DNA of 64,000 bases from Microbacterium paraoxydans. GTDB taxonomy: Bacteria; Actinomycetota; Actinomycetes; Actinomycetales; Microbacteriaceae. The stretch spans positions 2,294,001-2,358,000 of the forward strand of contig NZ_LT629770.1 in assembly GCF_900105335.1 (NCBI RefSeq), in the 5' to 3' direction. The position numbers and the translations under genes are program-made. The notes beneath the pieces were generated by a model. It was given only the letters and a program-made list of their open reading frames with translations, ran no database searches and had not been told where the DNA came from. This document shows, one piece after another, positions 1 through 7,817 of this stretch (positions are counted from its first letter, which is position 1; each line of letters opens with the position of its first letter).

Positions 1-90
1 GATCTCGAGTGGCCCGACGTGAAGCGAGAACCGCATCGTTGGTCGCCCGATGTCACTCGGGACTCCACCGGCTTCCGTCGCAAGGTCTAG
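1..90 (+). CDS. Possible 3' end of a CDS entering from the left
   Basis: Frame 1 is open from the first base for 29 codons and ends at a TAG at 88-90. The residues read DLEWPDVKREPHRW and onwards, a charged composition compatible with a protein tail. No start lies inside the window and the product is not recognisable. It may equally be chance, since the neighbouring bases contain no clear gene. Confidence 0.3.
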   Translation, partial: DLEWPDVKREPHRWSPDVTRDSTGFRRKV

Positions 91-415
91 GCAACGCAAG
101 GCCAGACTTGAACGAACGAGGGGAAAGCTCCCCCACTAGCCTTCGGGTGAACAGTACTCGCCGCCGGCTTCCGGTGAACATTGCCGGCTCCGGCGCTGCG
201 GCAGACATTGAGATGCCGGTCGGCGTTGCCGCCCGGGCGCTCACGCCTTGGCGTCCGCGGAGACCGTTGCGGACCCCGACCTCGTGAGACTGACCATCCC
301 GCTCCCCCAGTGCAGGACCCGTCCCGCACGAGATGCTCGACGGGAACCTCGTCATCGACAAGGTGAACTACTGACCGCCACCGACGGGGTTCTGGAGGCC
401 CTCGACTTACACAAC
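91..415. other. Region without a supportable gene
   Basis: I see no intact gene here. Short open stretches exist in several frames. One ends at a TGA at 372-374 after a peptide with MLDGNLVIDKVNY, and another frame just before it reads LVRLTIPLPQ, so a frameshifted remnant of an old coding sequence is possible. I cannot name its family. Confidence 0.35.
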
Positions 416-447
416 GAGGGCCTGCACGTGTGCACGTGCAGGCCCTC
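416..447 (-). terminator. Perfect 15-bp inverted repeat after a small gene
   Basis: GAGGGCCTGCACGTG and its exact complement are separated by only two bases, giving a very stable hairpin. It begins 8 bp beyond the stop of the minus-strand small gene at 456-662, so it probably ends that transcript. There is no T-run on either side, so a stabiliser or protein-binding site is also possible. Confidence 0.6.
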
Positions 448-455
448 AGGTTCGA

Positions 456-662
456 TTAGACGCGCTGGCTGATCGTGCCGCCCGGGTTGCGGTTGGCGGT
501 CGATTCGGTGACGAACCGGCCCGACGACGCGGAGCGGTGCACCGTGGTCGAGTTGCTCGTGCCGGAACCGACACGTTCGGTGGTGGTCTTTCCGGGCCAG
601 CGGGCCGCAGCGGCCTTGGAGACGAAACGACCGGTGGATGCAGAGCGACGAACGGTTCCCAT
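456..662 (-). CDS. Small basic protein with an internal duplication
   Basis: This 68-residue protein consists of two related halves, RRSASTGRFVSKAAAARWPG and HRSASSGRFVTESTANRNPG, each followed by a TT(I)xxRV-like end. It is rich in Arg, Ser and Thr, with no signal peptide, membrane segment or Cys. The start is supported by AAGGAG five bases upstream of the ATG. I recognise the RSAxxGRFV type of small ORF from actinobacterial mobile and chromosomal DNA, but I know no function for it. It is followed by a strong hairpin at 416-447 and is probably a monocistronic gene. Confidence 0.65.
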   Translation of the reverse strand: MGTVRRSASTGRFVSKAAAARWPGKTTTERVGSGTSNSTTVHRSASSGRFVTESTANRNPGGTISQRV

Positions 663-779
663 GGGAACTCCTTCACTGATTGGTGCCGGGGTGCCATGAG
701 ATGGAGCGCCGCTAGTCTGCGGCTGCCAACTCCGGTACAGTCAGTGCTCTGGATGAGACCTGACCTTCTCAGGGCTTGT

Positions 780-811
780 GAGCCGTCCCGTTACCGCGGG
801 GCGGCTCTTTT
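780..811 (+). terminator. Rho-independent-type terminator on the plus strand
   Basis: GAGCCGTCCCG pairs with CGGGGCGGCTC (one G-T pair) across a six-base loop, and TTTT follows at 808-811. A smaller CCTGA/TCAGG stem lies just before it at about 760-774. There is no plus-strand protein gene upstream, so it may end an untranslated transcript. It could also work for the minus-strand gene that stops at 852, although the T-run is on the plus side. Confidence 0.5.
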
Positions 812-851
812 CCGTTGTGATCCCGACATCTCGGTATATGTCCGCCGCTGG

Positions 852-1016
852 TCACTTCCCCTCGCGGCCTCTCAACTGCTTCGATTGAGTCTTGCCCGTC
901 ATCGATCGCGAGACGAGCGACTGCGCTTTGTTGGCGGAAACGGTTCGGCGTGCCGCCTTCGCGTTCTGGGTCCCGAAGGACGAGCGCTCGATCTTGCCTC
1001 GAAATTCACTGCTCAT
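852..1016 (-). CDS. Small basic protein coupled to the sigma factor
   Basis: This 54-residue protein begins MSSEFRGKIERS and is very basic, with repeated Ser, Arg and Lys and no hydrophobic segment. Its ATG overlaps the TGA of the upstream sigma factor gene (ATGA, 1013-1016), and GGGAG sits seven bases upstream inside the sigma gene, so it should be translationally coupled. No known domain is visible. Its composition suggests nucleic-acid or acidic-protein binding. A role as an accessory factor or anti-sigma-like partner is only a guess from the coupling. Confidence 0.6.
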   Translation of the reverse strand: MSSEFRGKIERSSFGTQNAKAARRTVSANKAQSLVSRSMTGKTQSKQLRGREGK

Positions 1017-1822
1017 GCGGACTCCCGGTTCTGTCGTACTTGCTGACGTGCGCGCGCGATCGCCGACTCCACCGCTTTCGCGGTCATGCCAAGCTTCTCG
1101 CCGATCTCCGCGTGCGTGAAGCCATGCGTCACGTTCAGATAAAAGGCTGAGCGGACACGCTCGTCCTTGATGCTCCCGAATGCACGACGCAGCTCGTCCT
1201 TGATGTGCGCCGCCTCGCTCGCGTCGGGAGCAGCCGACGTCGACGGACCCTCCTCGAAGTCGTCGGCCCAGGCCGCTGCGGGCGGCGGAGCCTGCGGCTC
1301 CGCATATGAACGCAGCTCTTCTCGACGCCAACGCTTGTAGACGTTGCTGAACTGCAGAAGGCACTGGCCCACGAAGAACGTGCGCAGGGAAGCTCCCTTG
1401 GCGGGGTCCCACTTGCCCGGGACGAGCACCTTGTCTCGGAACGCGGTGAGGGCGAGCACGATCGTCTCATCCGCCAGGCTCTCGGCCTCTTCGATCATCG
1501 AGCCCGGGCGGGGCTCAGGCTCCAGTGCGCCGAAGCCTTTTCGCTTCACCTCGCCACGAATCTGCCCTTTGTAGATCCACCCGCGGATGACAGCCCACCC
1601 GTACTTCGCGATCTCATTCGCGAACAGATCGTAGTTCCGGCCACGGTATCCGCTGGCCTGGAGTGCGGTCGCGAGTTCGCGGTCTCCAGCGAGCCGGTCG
1701 AAACGTTCCTCGGCGCGATCGCGGTCTGCCTCGGCCAGCCAGGCCTGATCCGTTGCCCACGCGATGAGAGTAGGAACGCCATCGGGGGACGAATGCCCTT
1801 CGGGCTCGTCGTTACCGGTCAT
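1013..1822 (-). CDS. RNA polymerase sigma-70 family sigma factor (mobile-element type)
   Basis: A 269-residue protein with a sigma-70-like layout. A central region-2-like stretch (KGASLRTFFVGQCLLQFSNVYKRW, here split for length: KGASLRTFF then QFSNVYKRW) is followed by an acidic linker and a C-terminal region-4 helix-turn-helix (THAEIGEKLGMTAKAVESAI, about residues 238-257). Such factors direct RNA polymerase to alternative promoters. GAGGG precedes the ATG by about five bases. The gene lies in accessory DNA and is coupled to a tiny basic gene downstream. A 22-bp palindrome lies 123 bp upstream of the start and could be in its control region. The regulon is unknown. Confidence 0.75.
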   Translation of the reverse strand: MTGNDEPEGHSSPDGVPTLIAWATDQAWLAEADRDRAEERFDRLAGDRELATALQASGYRGRNYDLFANEIAKYGWAVIRGWIYKGQIRGEVKRKGFGALEPEPRPGSMIEEAESLADETIVLALTAFRDKVLVPGKWDPAKGASLRTFFVGQCLLQFSNVYKRWRREELRSYAEPQAPPPAAAWADDFEEGPSTSAAPDASEAAHIKDELRRAFGSIKDERVRSAFYLNVTHGFTHAEIGEKLGMTAKAVESAIARARQQVRQNRESA

Positions 1823-1944
1823 AGCGTTCCCTCACGATCCTGGTCAGCTCATAGTCACCACGATCCCTCATATGTCCGACATTGCAGACTTCCCCTCGCC
1901 TCTCGCAAGAAAATGTTGAGCAACCTCACGGTTCGGTGCCGCCC

Positions 1945-1966
1945 GCCGTACACGATCGTTTGCGGC
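1945..1966. repeat. 22-bp palindrome, copy 1
   Basis: GCCG and CGGC arms flank TACACGATCGTTTG. The ACGATCGT core is a perfect palindrome. This is the most diverged of four copies in the window. It lies 123 bp upstream of the sigma factor start. Confidence 0.75.
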
Positions 1967-2091
1967 GTGGTTTCGCATTCGGTTCTACTGGTGGTGCCGC
2001 AAGCGAGGCCTCGGACCCATCTCCGCTTTCCAAAATCTCCCGCTGAAGACGCGAGTGAGCACAGCAGGAGGGAGCGTGCAGCAGACGACCC

Positions 2092-2113
2092 GCCGAAAAC
2101 GATCGTTTCCGGC
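2092..2113. repeat. 22-bp palindrome, copy 2
   Basis: GCCG and CGGC arms enclose the 12-bp perfect palindrome AAACGATCGTTT with one extra base on each side. It lies just beyond the 3' end of the copper gene run, at the left edge of that module. Confidence 0.8.
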
Positions 2114-2146
2114 GAGTTCGCGTCGCCCGTCATCGTGCGCCCGCCG

Positions 2147-2401
2147 TTAACGTTCGCCGGTATCTGCTTTCGGCAGACGTTTCCGGCGTTCAGGTAGCGG
2201 GTCTCGCTCGTCGTCCGCCGATGCGAGTTGGCGAGGATGGTTTCGTTCCGCGCGGAGTTGTTGCTCGATCTTGGCGTGTGCTTTTCGTTCGTTGCGGTCG
2301 GCTCTGATGATGGACCGCAGGACGAACCAGAATGCTGCGACGACGGCGATCGTGGGGATGACGGACCAAAAGGCGTTGGTCCAGTAGTCATTGAGATTCA
2401 T
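2147..2401 (-). CDS. Small single-pass membrane protein
   Basis: An 84-residue protein with one N-terminal membrane helix (about residues 10-30, FWSVIPTIAVVAAFWFVLRS) and a highly charged cytosolic tail rich in Arg, Lys and Glu. I chose the MNLNDYW start because GGGAGG lies five bases upstream; a GTG seven codons earlier is also open. I have seen this type of protein (NDYWTN, then a helix, then RADRNERK) in Microbacterium-like genomes, but its function is unknown. It is the last gene of the copper run, so a role in copper stress is possible only by association. Confidence 0.65.
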   Translation of the reverse strand: MNLNDYWTNAFWSVIPTIAVVAAFWFVLRSIIRADRNERKAHAKIEQQLRAERNHPRQLASADDERDPLPERRKRLPKADTGER

Positions 2402-2681
2402 CCGCGCCTCCCGGGGGTTCACGCAGCACGAGCGCCAGTCCGACGATCGCGAGGATGAACGCTGTTTCGTAGCTTCCGAGCGTGTATGCCCAGAGTGACC
2501 GTTGGTCTGGAACGGTTGTGTCGATGAGGAGATGAATTGCGATCAGTGCGACGGCGGCCAGGAGAAGGAAGGCCCCGATACGTACGAGGCGATCGTGACG
2601 CCGCTGTGGGGACATGTGGCTGGTGCGCGTGGGAACGTGTGCTCGTGGACGGTGCCGAGCTGGGTGCAGGTGGCGGGTCAT
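2388..2681 (-). CDS. Small membrane protein of the copper run
   Basis: A 97-residue protein with an Arg/His-rich N-terminus and two membrane helices (about residues 30-50 and 66-86, the latter with SYETAFILAIVGLALVL). The start chosen overlaps the stop of the preceding small gene as ATGA and has CGGAG upstream. An internal ATG at 2615 (MSPQRRHD) is an alternative that would remove the His/Arg-rich part. Its own stop overlaps the next gene's start by 14 bases, so the three small genes are probably translated in sequence. No function is known to me. Confidence 0.55.
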   Translation of the reverse strand: MTRHLHPARHRPRAHVPTRTSHMSPQRRHDRLVRIGAFLLLAAVALIAIHLLIDTTVPDQRSLWAYTLGSYETAFILAIVGLALVLREPPGGADESQ

Positions 2682-2794
2682 CTGAATATGGCTCCGATGA
2701 GGTAGAAGCTCGCAAGGGCGAGAAGCAGGGCGAGGACTGTGGCGCACGCGATGAAGACGGATATGCGTCGGAAGGGATTGCGGCGGGGGACCAT
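2678..2794 (-). CDS. 38-residue membrane peptide
   Basis: A short reading frame, MVPRRNPFRRISVF followed by a hydrophobic stretch IACATVLALLLALASFYLIG, gives a positively charged start and one membrane helix. It begins 27 bases after the BNR-repeat lipoprotein gene and its stop overlaps the next ATG, which fits a tightly packed operon. No clear ribosome-binding site is visible. Function unknown; it may be a small subunit of a membrane complex. Confidence 0.5.
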   Translation of the reverse strand: MVPRRNPFRRISVFIACATVLALLLALASFYLIGAIFR

Positions 2795-2821
2795 GGGTGG
2801 CCGTTCTGGTGGTGGCGTTCT

Positions 2822-3667
2822 CTACCGGGCGGGGGCGAGGATGGTTGTGTCGTCGGCTGTGATCTGGACGATGCCGCGGTCGTCGACAACGATGAAGCGT
2901 TCGTCATCGATCGCGGTGAAGGCCTGAGCGGCCCCTTGAAGCGCGTCGAGGCGTTGCCATGTTCCTTCGGTGTTCTGTGACCAGAGGGCACCGTCGGTTC
3001 CGACTCCTGCGAGCGAGCCATTGGGTTTGGCGTCGAGTGTGTAGAGCAGCGGGGCGTCGGCGACGGGGGTGAAGGTGGCGCCGTTGTCGGTGCTGAGGAG
3101 CAGTCCTTCTTCCGCGGCGGCGTAGAGACCGTCGCCGGTGGCGGCGAGGTCTGCCGCGGCAAGTGTTGCGCCGCGGGTCCATTCGAGACCGTCGTCAGTG
3201 CTGATGAGCAGATCGACGCCATCGGAGGCGATCCCGTAGAGAGTGCCGTCTGGTCCGGCGGTGAGGACATGGAAGTCCGTACTGCCAGTGAGGGCGATCG
3301 GTGACCACGATTCGCCGAAGTCGTCACTACGAATGACACCTAGGTTCGGGGAGCCGAGCTCTGCGGGTGTCTGTGTGCCCGGGTGACCGGATGCGAAGAG
3401 GGCGTCGTCGAGGACGGTAAAGCCCATCGCATCGAAATCGTGGCCTCCGATGGGACCGGCGATCGCACCTTCAGGAGTGAGGGTGAAGAGTCCTCCGTGG
3501 GTGGCTATGAAGAGGTCCTCACCGCGGGGGTCAGCGGCAACACCGTGAATGTGTTGGATAACGGGGGGGACCGCGTTGGTGCCGGAGGCCTGCGGCACGG
3601 CGCAGCCGGTGAGGGCGACGGCTGCGAGAGCGATCGCGAAAGCGGGTAGGGGCGAGTGGCGGTTCAT
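2822..3667 (-). CDS. BNR-repeat lipoprotein (F510_1955-type glycosyl hydrolase family)
   Basis: A 281-residue exported protein. The signal peptide ends in the lipobox LTGC (Cys about residue 20), so it should be lipid-anchored outside the membrane. The rest is a series of sialidase/photosystem-assembly-like beta-propeller repeats with Asp-box-like SxDxGxxW elements (RSDDFGESW, STDDGLEW, STDNGATF). This family is commonly found beside DUF305 and copper genes. Enzyme activity is unproven despite the family name. CGGAG precedes the chosen ATG. A 13-bp hairpin lies between it and the upstream DUF305 gene. Confidence 0.8.
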   Translation of the reverse strand: MNRHSPLPAFAIALAAVALTGCAVPQASGTNAVPPVIQHIHGVAADPRGEDLFIATHGGLFTLTPEGAIAGPIGGHDFDAMGFTVLDDALFASGHPGTQTPAELGSPNLGVIRSDDFGESWSPIALTGSTDFHVLTAGPDGTLYGIASDGVDLLISTDDGLEWTRGATLAAADLAATGDGLYAAAEEGLLLSTDNGATFTPVADAPLLYTLDAKPNGSLAGVGTDGALWSQNTEGTWQRLDALQGAAQAFTAIDDERFIVVDDRGIVQITADDTTILAPAR

Positions 3668-3771
3668 GAGACTCCGACGTGAAGAAATGCATGCAGGTGC
3701 GCGAGCGGTACGCGAATGAGAGTCGCGACATGGCACCAGCGCGGTGGCGTGGGTTACTGCGAGAAGGCCAG

Positions 3772-3804
3772 TTCGGGGGTGCGGGCGAGCGCCGCACCCC
3801 CGAA
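3772..3804 (-). terminator. GC-rich hairpin after the DUF305 gene
   Basis: TTCGGGGGTGCGG and its exact complement enclose a seven-base loop, 7 bp beyond the stop of the DUF305 gene. It lacks a T-run, so it may attenuate rather than fully stop transcription into the BNR gene, or protect the upstream mRNA end. Confidence 0.55.
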
Positions 3805-3810
3805 GGTAGA

Positions 3811-4407
3811 TCAGAGTGTGTCGAGGAGGTCTTTCATCGTGGCGATCTCCGTGGTCTGTGCCTCGATGATCGTCTCGGCCAGGGCGACCGCGTCACTGTT
3901 CTGGCCGTTGTCGACTTCGTCTTGGGCCATTTCGACGGCACCCTGGTGGTGCTCGATCATCTGCTCGAGGAACAGACGGCTGGCGTCCGCCCCGGTGGCA
4001 TCTTCGAGGGCCTGCATGTCGTCGTCGGACATCATGCCGCCGCCGTGGTCCATGCCTTCCATGTTGGAGGTATCAGCGCCCCACTCTTCGAGCCACTGCT
4101 CCATCTTCTGGATTTCGGGGCCCTGCGCTGCCTTGATCTCTTCCGCGAGGGCGGCGACGCGCTCGTTGACGCCGTCCTTGCTGAGGAGCATGTCAGACAT
4201 CTCGATGGCCTGAGCGTGGTGCTCCTTCATCATGCTGGCGAACATGATGTCGGCGTCATTGGCGTCCGCCGACGCCGGGGCGGAGCTGCTGCTCTCGTGA
4301 TTCATGCCGGGCATATCGCCTCCGCCGGAGGTGTTTCCAGCGCAGCCGGCAAGGGCGAGCACAGCAGTGAGAGTGAGTGCGGCGGTCGCCGCAAAACGGG
4401 TCTTCAT
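3811..4407 (-). CDS. DUF305 family lipoprotein
   Basis: A 198-residue lipoprotein. The signal sequence ends in LAGC (Cys about 21), followed by a Met/His/Ser-rich linker (DMPGMNHESSSS). Two ferritin-like DUF305 halves follow, each with its metal-site-like motif (MMKEHHAQAIEM and MIEHHQGAVEMA) and a Met/His cluster between them (NMEGMDHGGGMM). DUF305 proteins accompany copper resistance systems and probably bind copper outside the membrane. GGAGAG lies upstream of the ATG. It is part of the minus-strand run starting at csoR. Confidence 0.88.
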   Translation of the reverse strand: MKTRFAATAALTLTAVLALAGCAGNTSGGGDMPGMNHESSSSAPASADANDADIMFASMMKEHHAQAIEMSDMLLSKDGVNERVAALAEEIKAAQGPEIQKMEQWLEEWGADTSNMEGMDHGGGMMSDDDMQALEDATGADASRLFLEQMIEHHQGAVEMAQDEVDNGQNSDAVALAETIIEAQTTEIATMKDLLDTL

Positions 4408-4493
4408 GATGGTTCTCTCCAAGAGTCGATGATGGTGCCCAGCGAGACAGGCTGGGCGAGGGGGCGTTGCCCATAGAACGGGCATGCCAGCCA

Positions 4494-4934
4494 TCAGGTG
4501 CGACTGATGCAGAGAACGGTGAGAGACGGCGGCCGCAGCGGGTACAGCGCGCCGCGAAGCGCAAAACGTGAAAGGAGCGGACCAGGGGTTTCGGTGAGTG
4601 AGCGCCACCAGGCGGGCGGCCGGGTGACCAGCACTACGGCGATGAGGAGCGCGAGAACGCAGGCCATCCACGACATGCCGTGATCGTCAGAGCACGTCGC
4701 ACAGCCCGTCTCATCCATCGCTGCAGCTTCGCCTGAGGCGTGTGCGGGGTGAGCGTCGGCATGCGCGGGTGCGACCGCGATGGTTTCGCTGTGCCCGGAG
4801 GGCATGGTGTGCGTGTTCATCGAGTGCATCGCCAGAAGCCCGAAGATCACGGAAAAGGCGACGGCGACGACGGTCAGGAGGGTGCGGGTGAGGGTGCGCT
4901 GGTCATGCACGCGCCGTGCGATCGTCGTCAACAC
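4494..4934 (-). CDS. DUF6153-like membrane protein
   Basis: A 146-residue protein with two membrane helices (about 18-38 and 88-105). Between them is a His/Cys-containing external loop (PSGHSE, ETGCATCSDDHGMSW) that could bind metal. The GTG start is supported by GGAGG six bases upstream; upstream in-frame codons belong to the intergenic gap after the ATPase gene. DUF6153-type proteins are frequent in actinobacterial copper clusters. The role is unknown; periplasmic metal handling is inferred. Confidence 0.7.
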   Translation of the reverse strand: MLTTIARRVHDQRTLTRTLLTVVAVAFSVIFGLLAMHSMNTHTMPSGHSETIAVAPAHADAHPAHASGEAAAMDETGCATCSDDHGMSWMACVLALLIAVVLVTRPPAWWRSLTETPGPLLSRFALRGALYPLRPPSLTVLCISRT

Positions 4935-4981
4935 TGTCCCACCTCCCTTTCTTCCAGGGTACGTCGCCGCCGCCCATGCGC

Positions 4982-7120
4982 CTACTTGTCGACGACGGCG
5001 TCCGGGCTGAGGTTCAGCCGTCGCAGCAACTGCGCATTCAGCGCGACAACGATCGTGGATAGTGACATCAACACTGCACCGACCGACATCGGCAACACGA
5101 ACCCGACGGGGGCGAGCGCACCGGCAGCCAACGGCACCGAGAGAAGGTTGTACCCGGCGGCCCACCAGAGGTTCTGTTTCATCTTCCGGTAACTGGCCCG
5201 CGACAGCTCAATCACGGAGATCACCGATCGGGGGTCGTCGCTGGCGAGGATGACACCTGCGGAGGCGATCGCAACGTCCGTTCCTGCACCGATCGCAATC
5301 CCTACGTCTGCCTGGGCGAGGGCGGGGGCGTCGTTCACGCCGTCACCGACCATCCCGACCTTGCGGCCTTCGTTTTGCAGTTCTTTCACCTTGGAGGCTT
5401 TGTCCTCCGGACGGACCCCGGCGAAGTACCGGTCGATACCCAGCTCGCCGGCGACGGACGCGGCGACCGCGTCAGCGTCACCGGTGATCATGACCACCTG
5501 CACGCCGCGCTCGTGAAGCGCAACGACCGCGTGACGCGACTCGGAGCGGATTTCATCCGCGAGGCGCAGCGCGCCCGTCACCTGACCGTCGACGAGCACG
5601 TGGAGGATGATCGCACCCTCACCGCGCCACTCGTCGGCAACCGGCAGCTCGGCGGCGTGTTCTTGCTCGAGCATGTACGGGCCGCCGACCTGCACGACGT
5701 GTCCGTCGACACGGGCACGCACCCCCACGGCGGGGGAGGATTCAAAATCGGTCGATCGCGGAACGGTGAGGTTCTTCTCTTTCGCTGCGTTGACGATCGC
5801 ACGGGCGAGGGGGTGCTCGGAGTCCGCTTCCGCGGCCGCCGCCCACGCGAGCAGCTGATCGGCGTCGGCCCCTGTGACGGGATCGATCGCGGTCACGGCG
5901 GGGGTGCCCTTGGTGAGCGTGCCGGTCTTGTCGAACAGGATCGTGTCGACGGTGCGCATGCTCTCCAGGGCGAGACGATCCTTGATCAGCACACCTCCAC
6001 GGGCGGCGCGTTCGGTCGCTATCGACACGACCAGTGGGATCGCGAGACCCAGCGCGTGCGGGCAGGCGATGACCAGCACGGTGATGGTGCGGATCACGGC
6101 TGCCTCGGGCTGGCCGACGAGAGTCCACACAATCGCGGTGATCGCGGCAGCGCCGAGCGCGAACCAGAACAGCCACCCCGCTGCCTTATCCGCGAGTCGT
6201 TGCGCCCGCGACGATGAACTCTGCGCCTCCGTGACCAGTTTCTGGATGCCCGCGAGTGCGGTGTCTTCACCAATGGCGGTGATCTCTACCCGCACCCCGG
6301 AATCGGTGGCTACGGTTCCAGCGATTACCGGGTCACCATCGCTGCGGCGCACCGGCCGAGACTCTCCGGTGATCATCGACTCGTCCATGCTGGCCGAACC
6401 CTGCACGATCCGCCCATCCGCGGGGACCCGCCCGCCCGGACGCACCACCACCACGTCTCCGACCTGCAGATCAGCCGGTGCGACGGTGACAGTGGTGTCT
6501 CCGTCGACCTTCTCCGCCTCGTCGGGCAGCAATGCGGCGAGGGAATCCAACGCCGACGTCGTCTGGGCGAGGGAACGCATCTCGATCCAGTGGCCGAGCA
6601 GCATGATCACGATCAGCAGCGCCAGCTCCCACCAGAAATCCAGCTCGTGGTGCAGCAGCCCGATGCTCGCCCCCCAGGAGGCGAGGAACGCCACGGTGAT
6701 CGCGAGGGCGATCAGCAGCATCATCCCCGGTTTGCGGGCACGAAGTTCACCGACCGCACCGGTCAGGAACGGGGCACCGCCCCACACGTACATCACCGTT
6801 CCGAGAGCCGGTGACACCCACGCGACCCACGCCGCGTCCGGCAGCGGGTACCCCAGGATCATCGAGAACATCGTCGAGAATCCGACCACCGGCACGGCGA
6901 GGAGCAGCATGATCCAGAACAGGCGCCGGAACTGCCCCACATGATCCCCGTGGCCGCCATGCCCGCCGTGACCGGCGTGATCTTCGTGGCCGCCGTGCCC
7001 GGTGTCTTCGTGCGGTGCAGCGTGATCGTGGCTCATCGCCCCATGGTCGTGCTCCGTCGTTGCCGCCGCCGTGTGGTTGCGGTGCGCGGTGTGATCGGTG
7101 TGTTCGTCGTGCTGGCTCAT
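4982..7120 (-). CDS. copB: Copper-translocating P1B ATPase, CPH type
   Basis: A 712-residue P-type ATPase that should pump copper or silver out of the cytosol. The N-terminus is a His-rich tail (clusters of HDH, HGGH) in place of HMA domains. Visible motifs are ITGES in the actuator domain, CPHALGLAIPL in the sixth membrane helix, DKTGTLTKG for phosphorylation, SEHPLARAI (HP motif) and GDGVNDAPAL. The CPH triad and His-rich tail mark the CopB (P1B-3) group. AAGGAG precedes the ATG. It follows the HMA chaperone gene by 55 bases in the CsoR-controlled run. Confidence 0.95.
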   Translation of the reverse strand: MSQHDEHTDHTAHRNHTAAATTEHDHGAMSHDHAAPHEDTGHGGHEDHAGHGGHGGHGDHVGQFRRLFWIMLLLAVPVVGFSTMFSMILGYPLPDAAWVAWVSPALGTVMYVWGGAPFLTGAVGELRARKPGMMLLIALAITVAFLASWGASIGLLHHELDFWWELALLIVIMLLGHWIEMRSLAQTTSALDSLAALLPDEAEKVDGDTTVTVAPADLQVGDVVVVRPGGRVPADGRIVQGSASMDESMITGESRPVRRSDGDPVIAGTVATDSGVRVEITAIGEDTALAGIQKLVTEAQSSSSRAQRLADKAAGWLFWFALGAAAITAIVWTLVGQPEAAVIRTITVLVIACPHALGLAIPLVVSIATERAARGGVLIKDRLALESMRTVDTILFDKTGTLTKGTPAVTAIDPVTGADADQLLAWAAAAEADSEHPLARAIVNAAKEKNLTVPRSTDFESSPAVGVRARVDGHVVQVGGPYMLEQEHAAELPVADEWRGEGAIILHVLVDGQVTGALRLADEIRSESRHAVVALHERGVQVVMITGDADAVAASVAGELGIDRYFAGVRPEDKASKVKELQNEGRKVGMVGDGVNDAPALAQADVGIAIGAGTDVAIASAGVILASDDPRSVISVIELSRASYRKMKQNLWWAAGYNLLSVPLAAGALAPVGFVLPMSVGAVLMSLSTIVVALNAQLLRRLNLSPDAVVDK

Positions 7121-7175
7121 CGGAGACTCCTTGCTCAGGTGCGCCCGGGGTAAGCCGGACGCCGACAGATGCAAC

Positions 7176-7499
7176 TCAGGGCTGGCTGGTCGCGAGAGCG
7201 TAGCCGGCCTCCTCCACCGCAGCCTTCACAGCGGCGGGGTCAACCGGGGCGGTGCTGCGGATGGTCACCCGGGAGGTGCCACCCGCGTTGAGATCCACGG
7301 TGACGGACTCGACACCGTCGACAGCGCCCAGCTCCTCACTGACGCTCGATGCGCAATGCGAGCATGTCATCCCGTCGACGAGCACCTCCGATGTGACCGC
7401 AGAATCGTCGTGGACGGCTGTCTCTGTGTTCGATGGGGCAGCGCAGCATGCGCAACCAGCGTTCGCATCCGTCAGTCCCAGCTCGATGCGATCAGTCAT
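7176..7499 (-). CDS. HMA-domain copper chaperone
   Basis: A 107-residue cytosolic protein with a C-terminal heavy-metal-associated domain (about 38-105) bearing GMTCSHC, the metal-binding loop that hands copper to the ATPase. The N-terminal 35 residues add a second Cys cluster, CACCAAPS, which is unusual for a CopZ-type chaperone and could form an extra metal site. AAGGAG lies seven bases before the ATG. It sits between csoR and copB. Confidence 0.88.
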   Translation of the reverse strand: MTDRIELGLTDANAGCACCAAPSNTETAVHDDSAVTSEVLVDGMTCSHCASSVSEELGAVDGVESVTVDLNAGGTSRVTIRSTAPVDPAAVKAAVEEAGYALATSQP

Positions 7500-7529
7500 G
7501 GTGTTCTCCTTTACTAAACAGACGTGTGG

Positions 7530-7811
7530 TCATGAACGAACCAGGCGGGCGATGGCTTCGTTGGCCTCACGAACCTTCTCCGCTGCGAAGTCGCCACCCT
7601 CAGCACTTGCCTGAGCGACGCAGTGACTCAGATGATCGCTCAGCAACGACAACGCCACCGTCTCCAGGGCCTTCGTCGCCGCAGAGACCTGCGTAAGGAT
7701 GTCGATGCAGTACTTGTCCTCATCAACCATCCGGGAGATCCCCCGCACCTGGCCTTCGACGCGATTCAACCGCTTGCGCAGGTCGTCCTTGCTTCCGTCG
7801 TACCCGTTCAT
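7530..7811 (-). CDS. csoR: CsoR-family copper-sensing repressor
   Basis: A 93-residue all-helical DUF156 regulator. The KRLNRVEGQVRGI helix, the Cys in DKYCIDILTQ and the His and Cys in LSDHLSHCV provide the Cys-His-Cys Cu(I) site typical of CsoR. It should bind DNA in the apo form and release it with Cu(I). It is the first gene of the minus-strand copper run and lies next to a GC-palindrome operator inside its own promoter. The transcript appears nearly leaderless. Confidence 0.92.
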   Translation of the reverse strand: MNGYDGSKDDLRKRLNRVEGQVRGISRMVDEDKYCIDILTQVSAATKALETVALSLLSDHLSHCVAQASAEGGDFAAEKVREANEAIARLVRS

Positions 7812-7817
7812 GCCTCG

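Larger units (their letters stand above)
1823..2146. other. Intergenic region with two palindromes
   Basis: No gene is supportable in these 324 bases. They hold two copies of a 22-bp palindrome (1945-1966 and 2092-2113) and the presumed promoter of the minus-strand sigma gene. A further partly palindromic tract (GCCGTTAACGTTCGCCGG) lies at about 2145-2162, at the 3' edge of the copper module. Confidence 0.6.
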
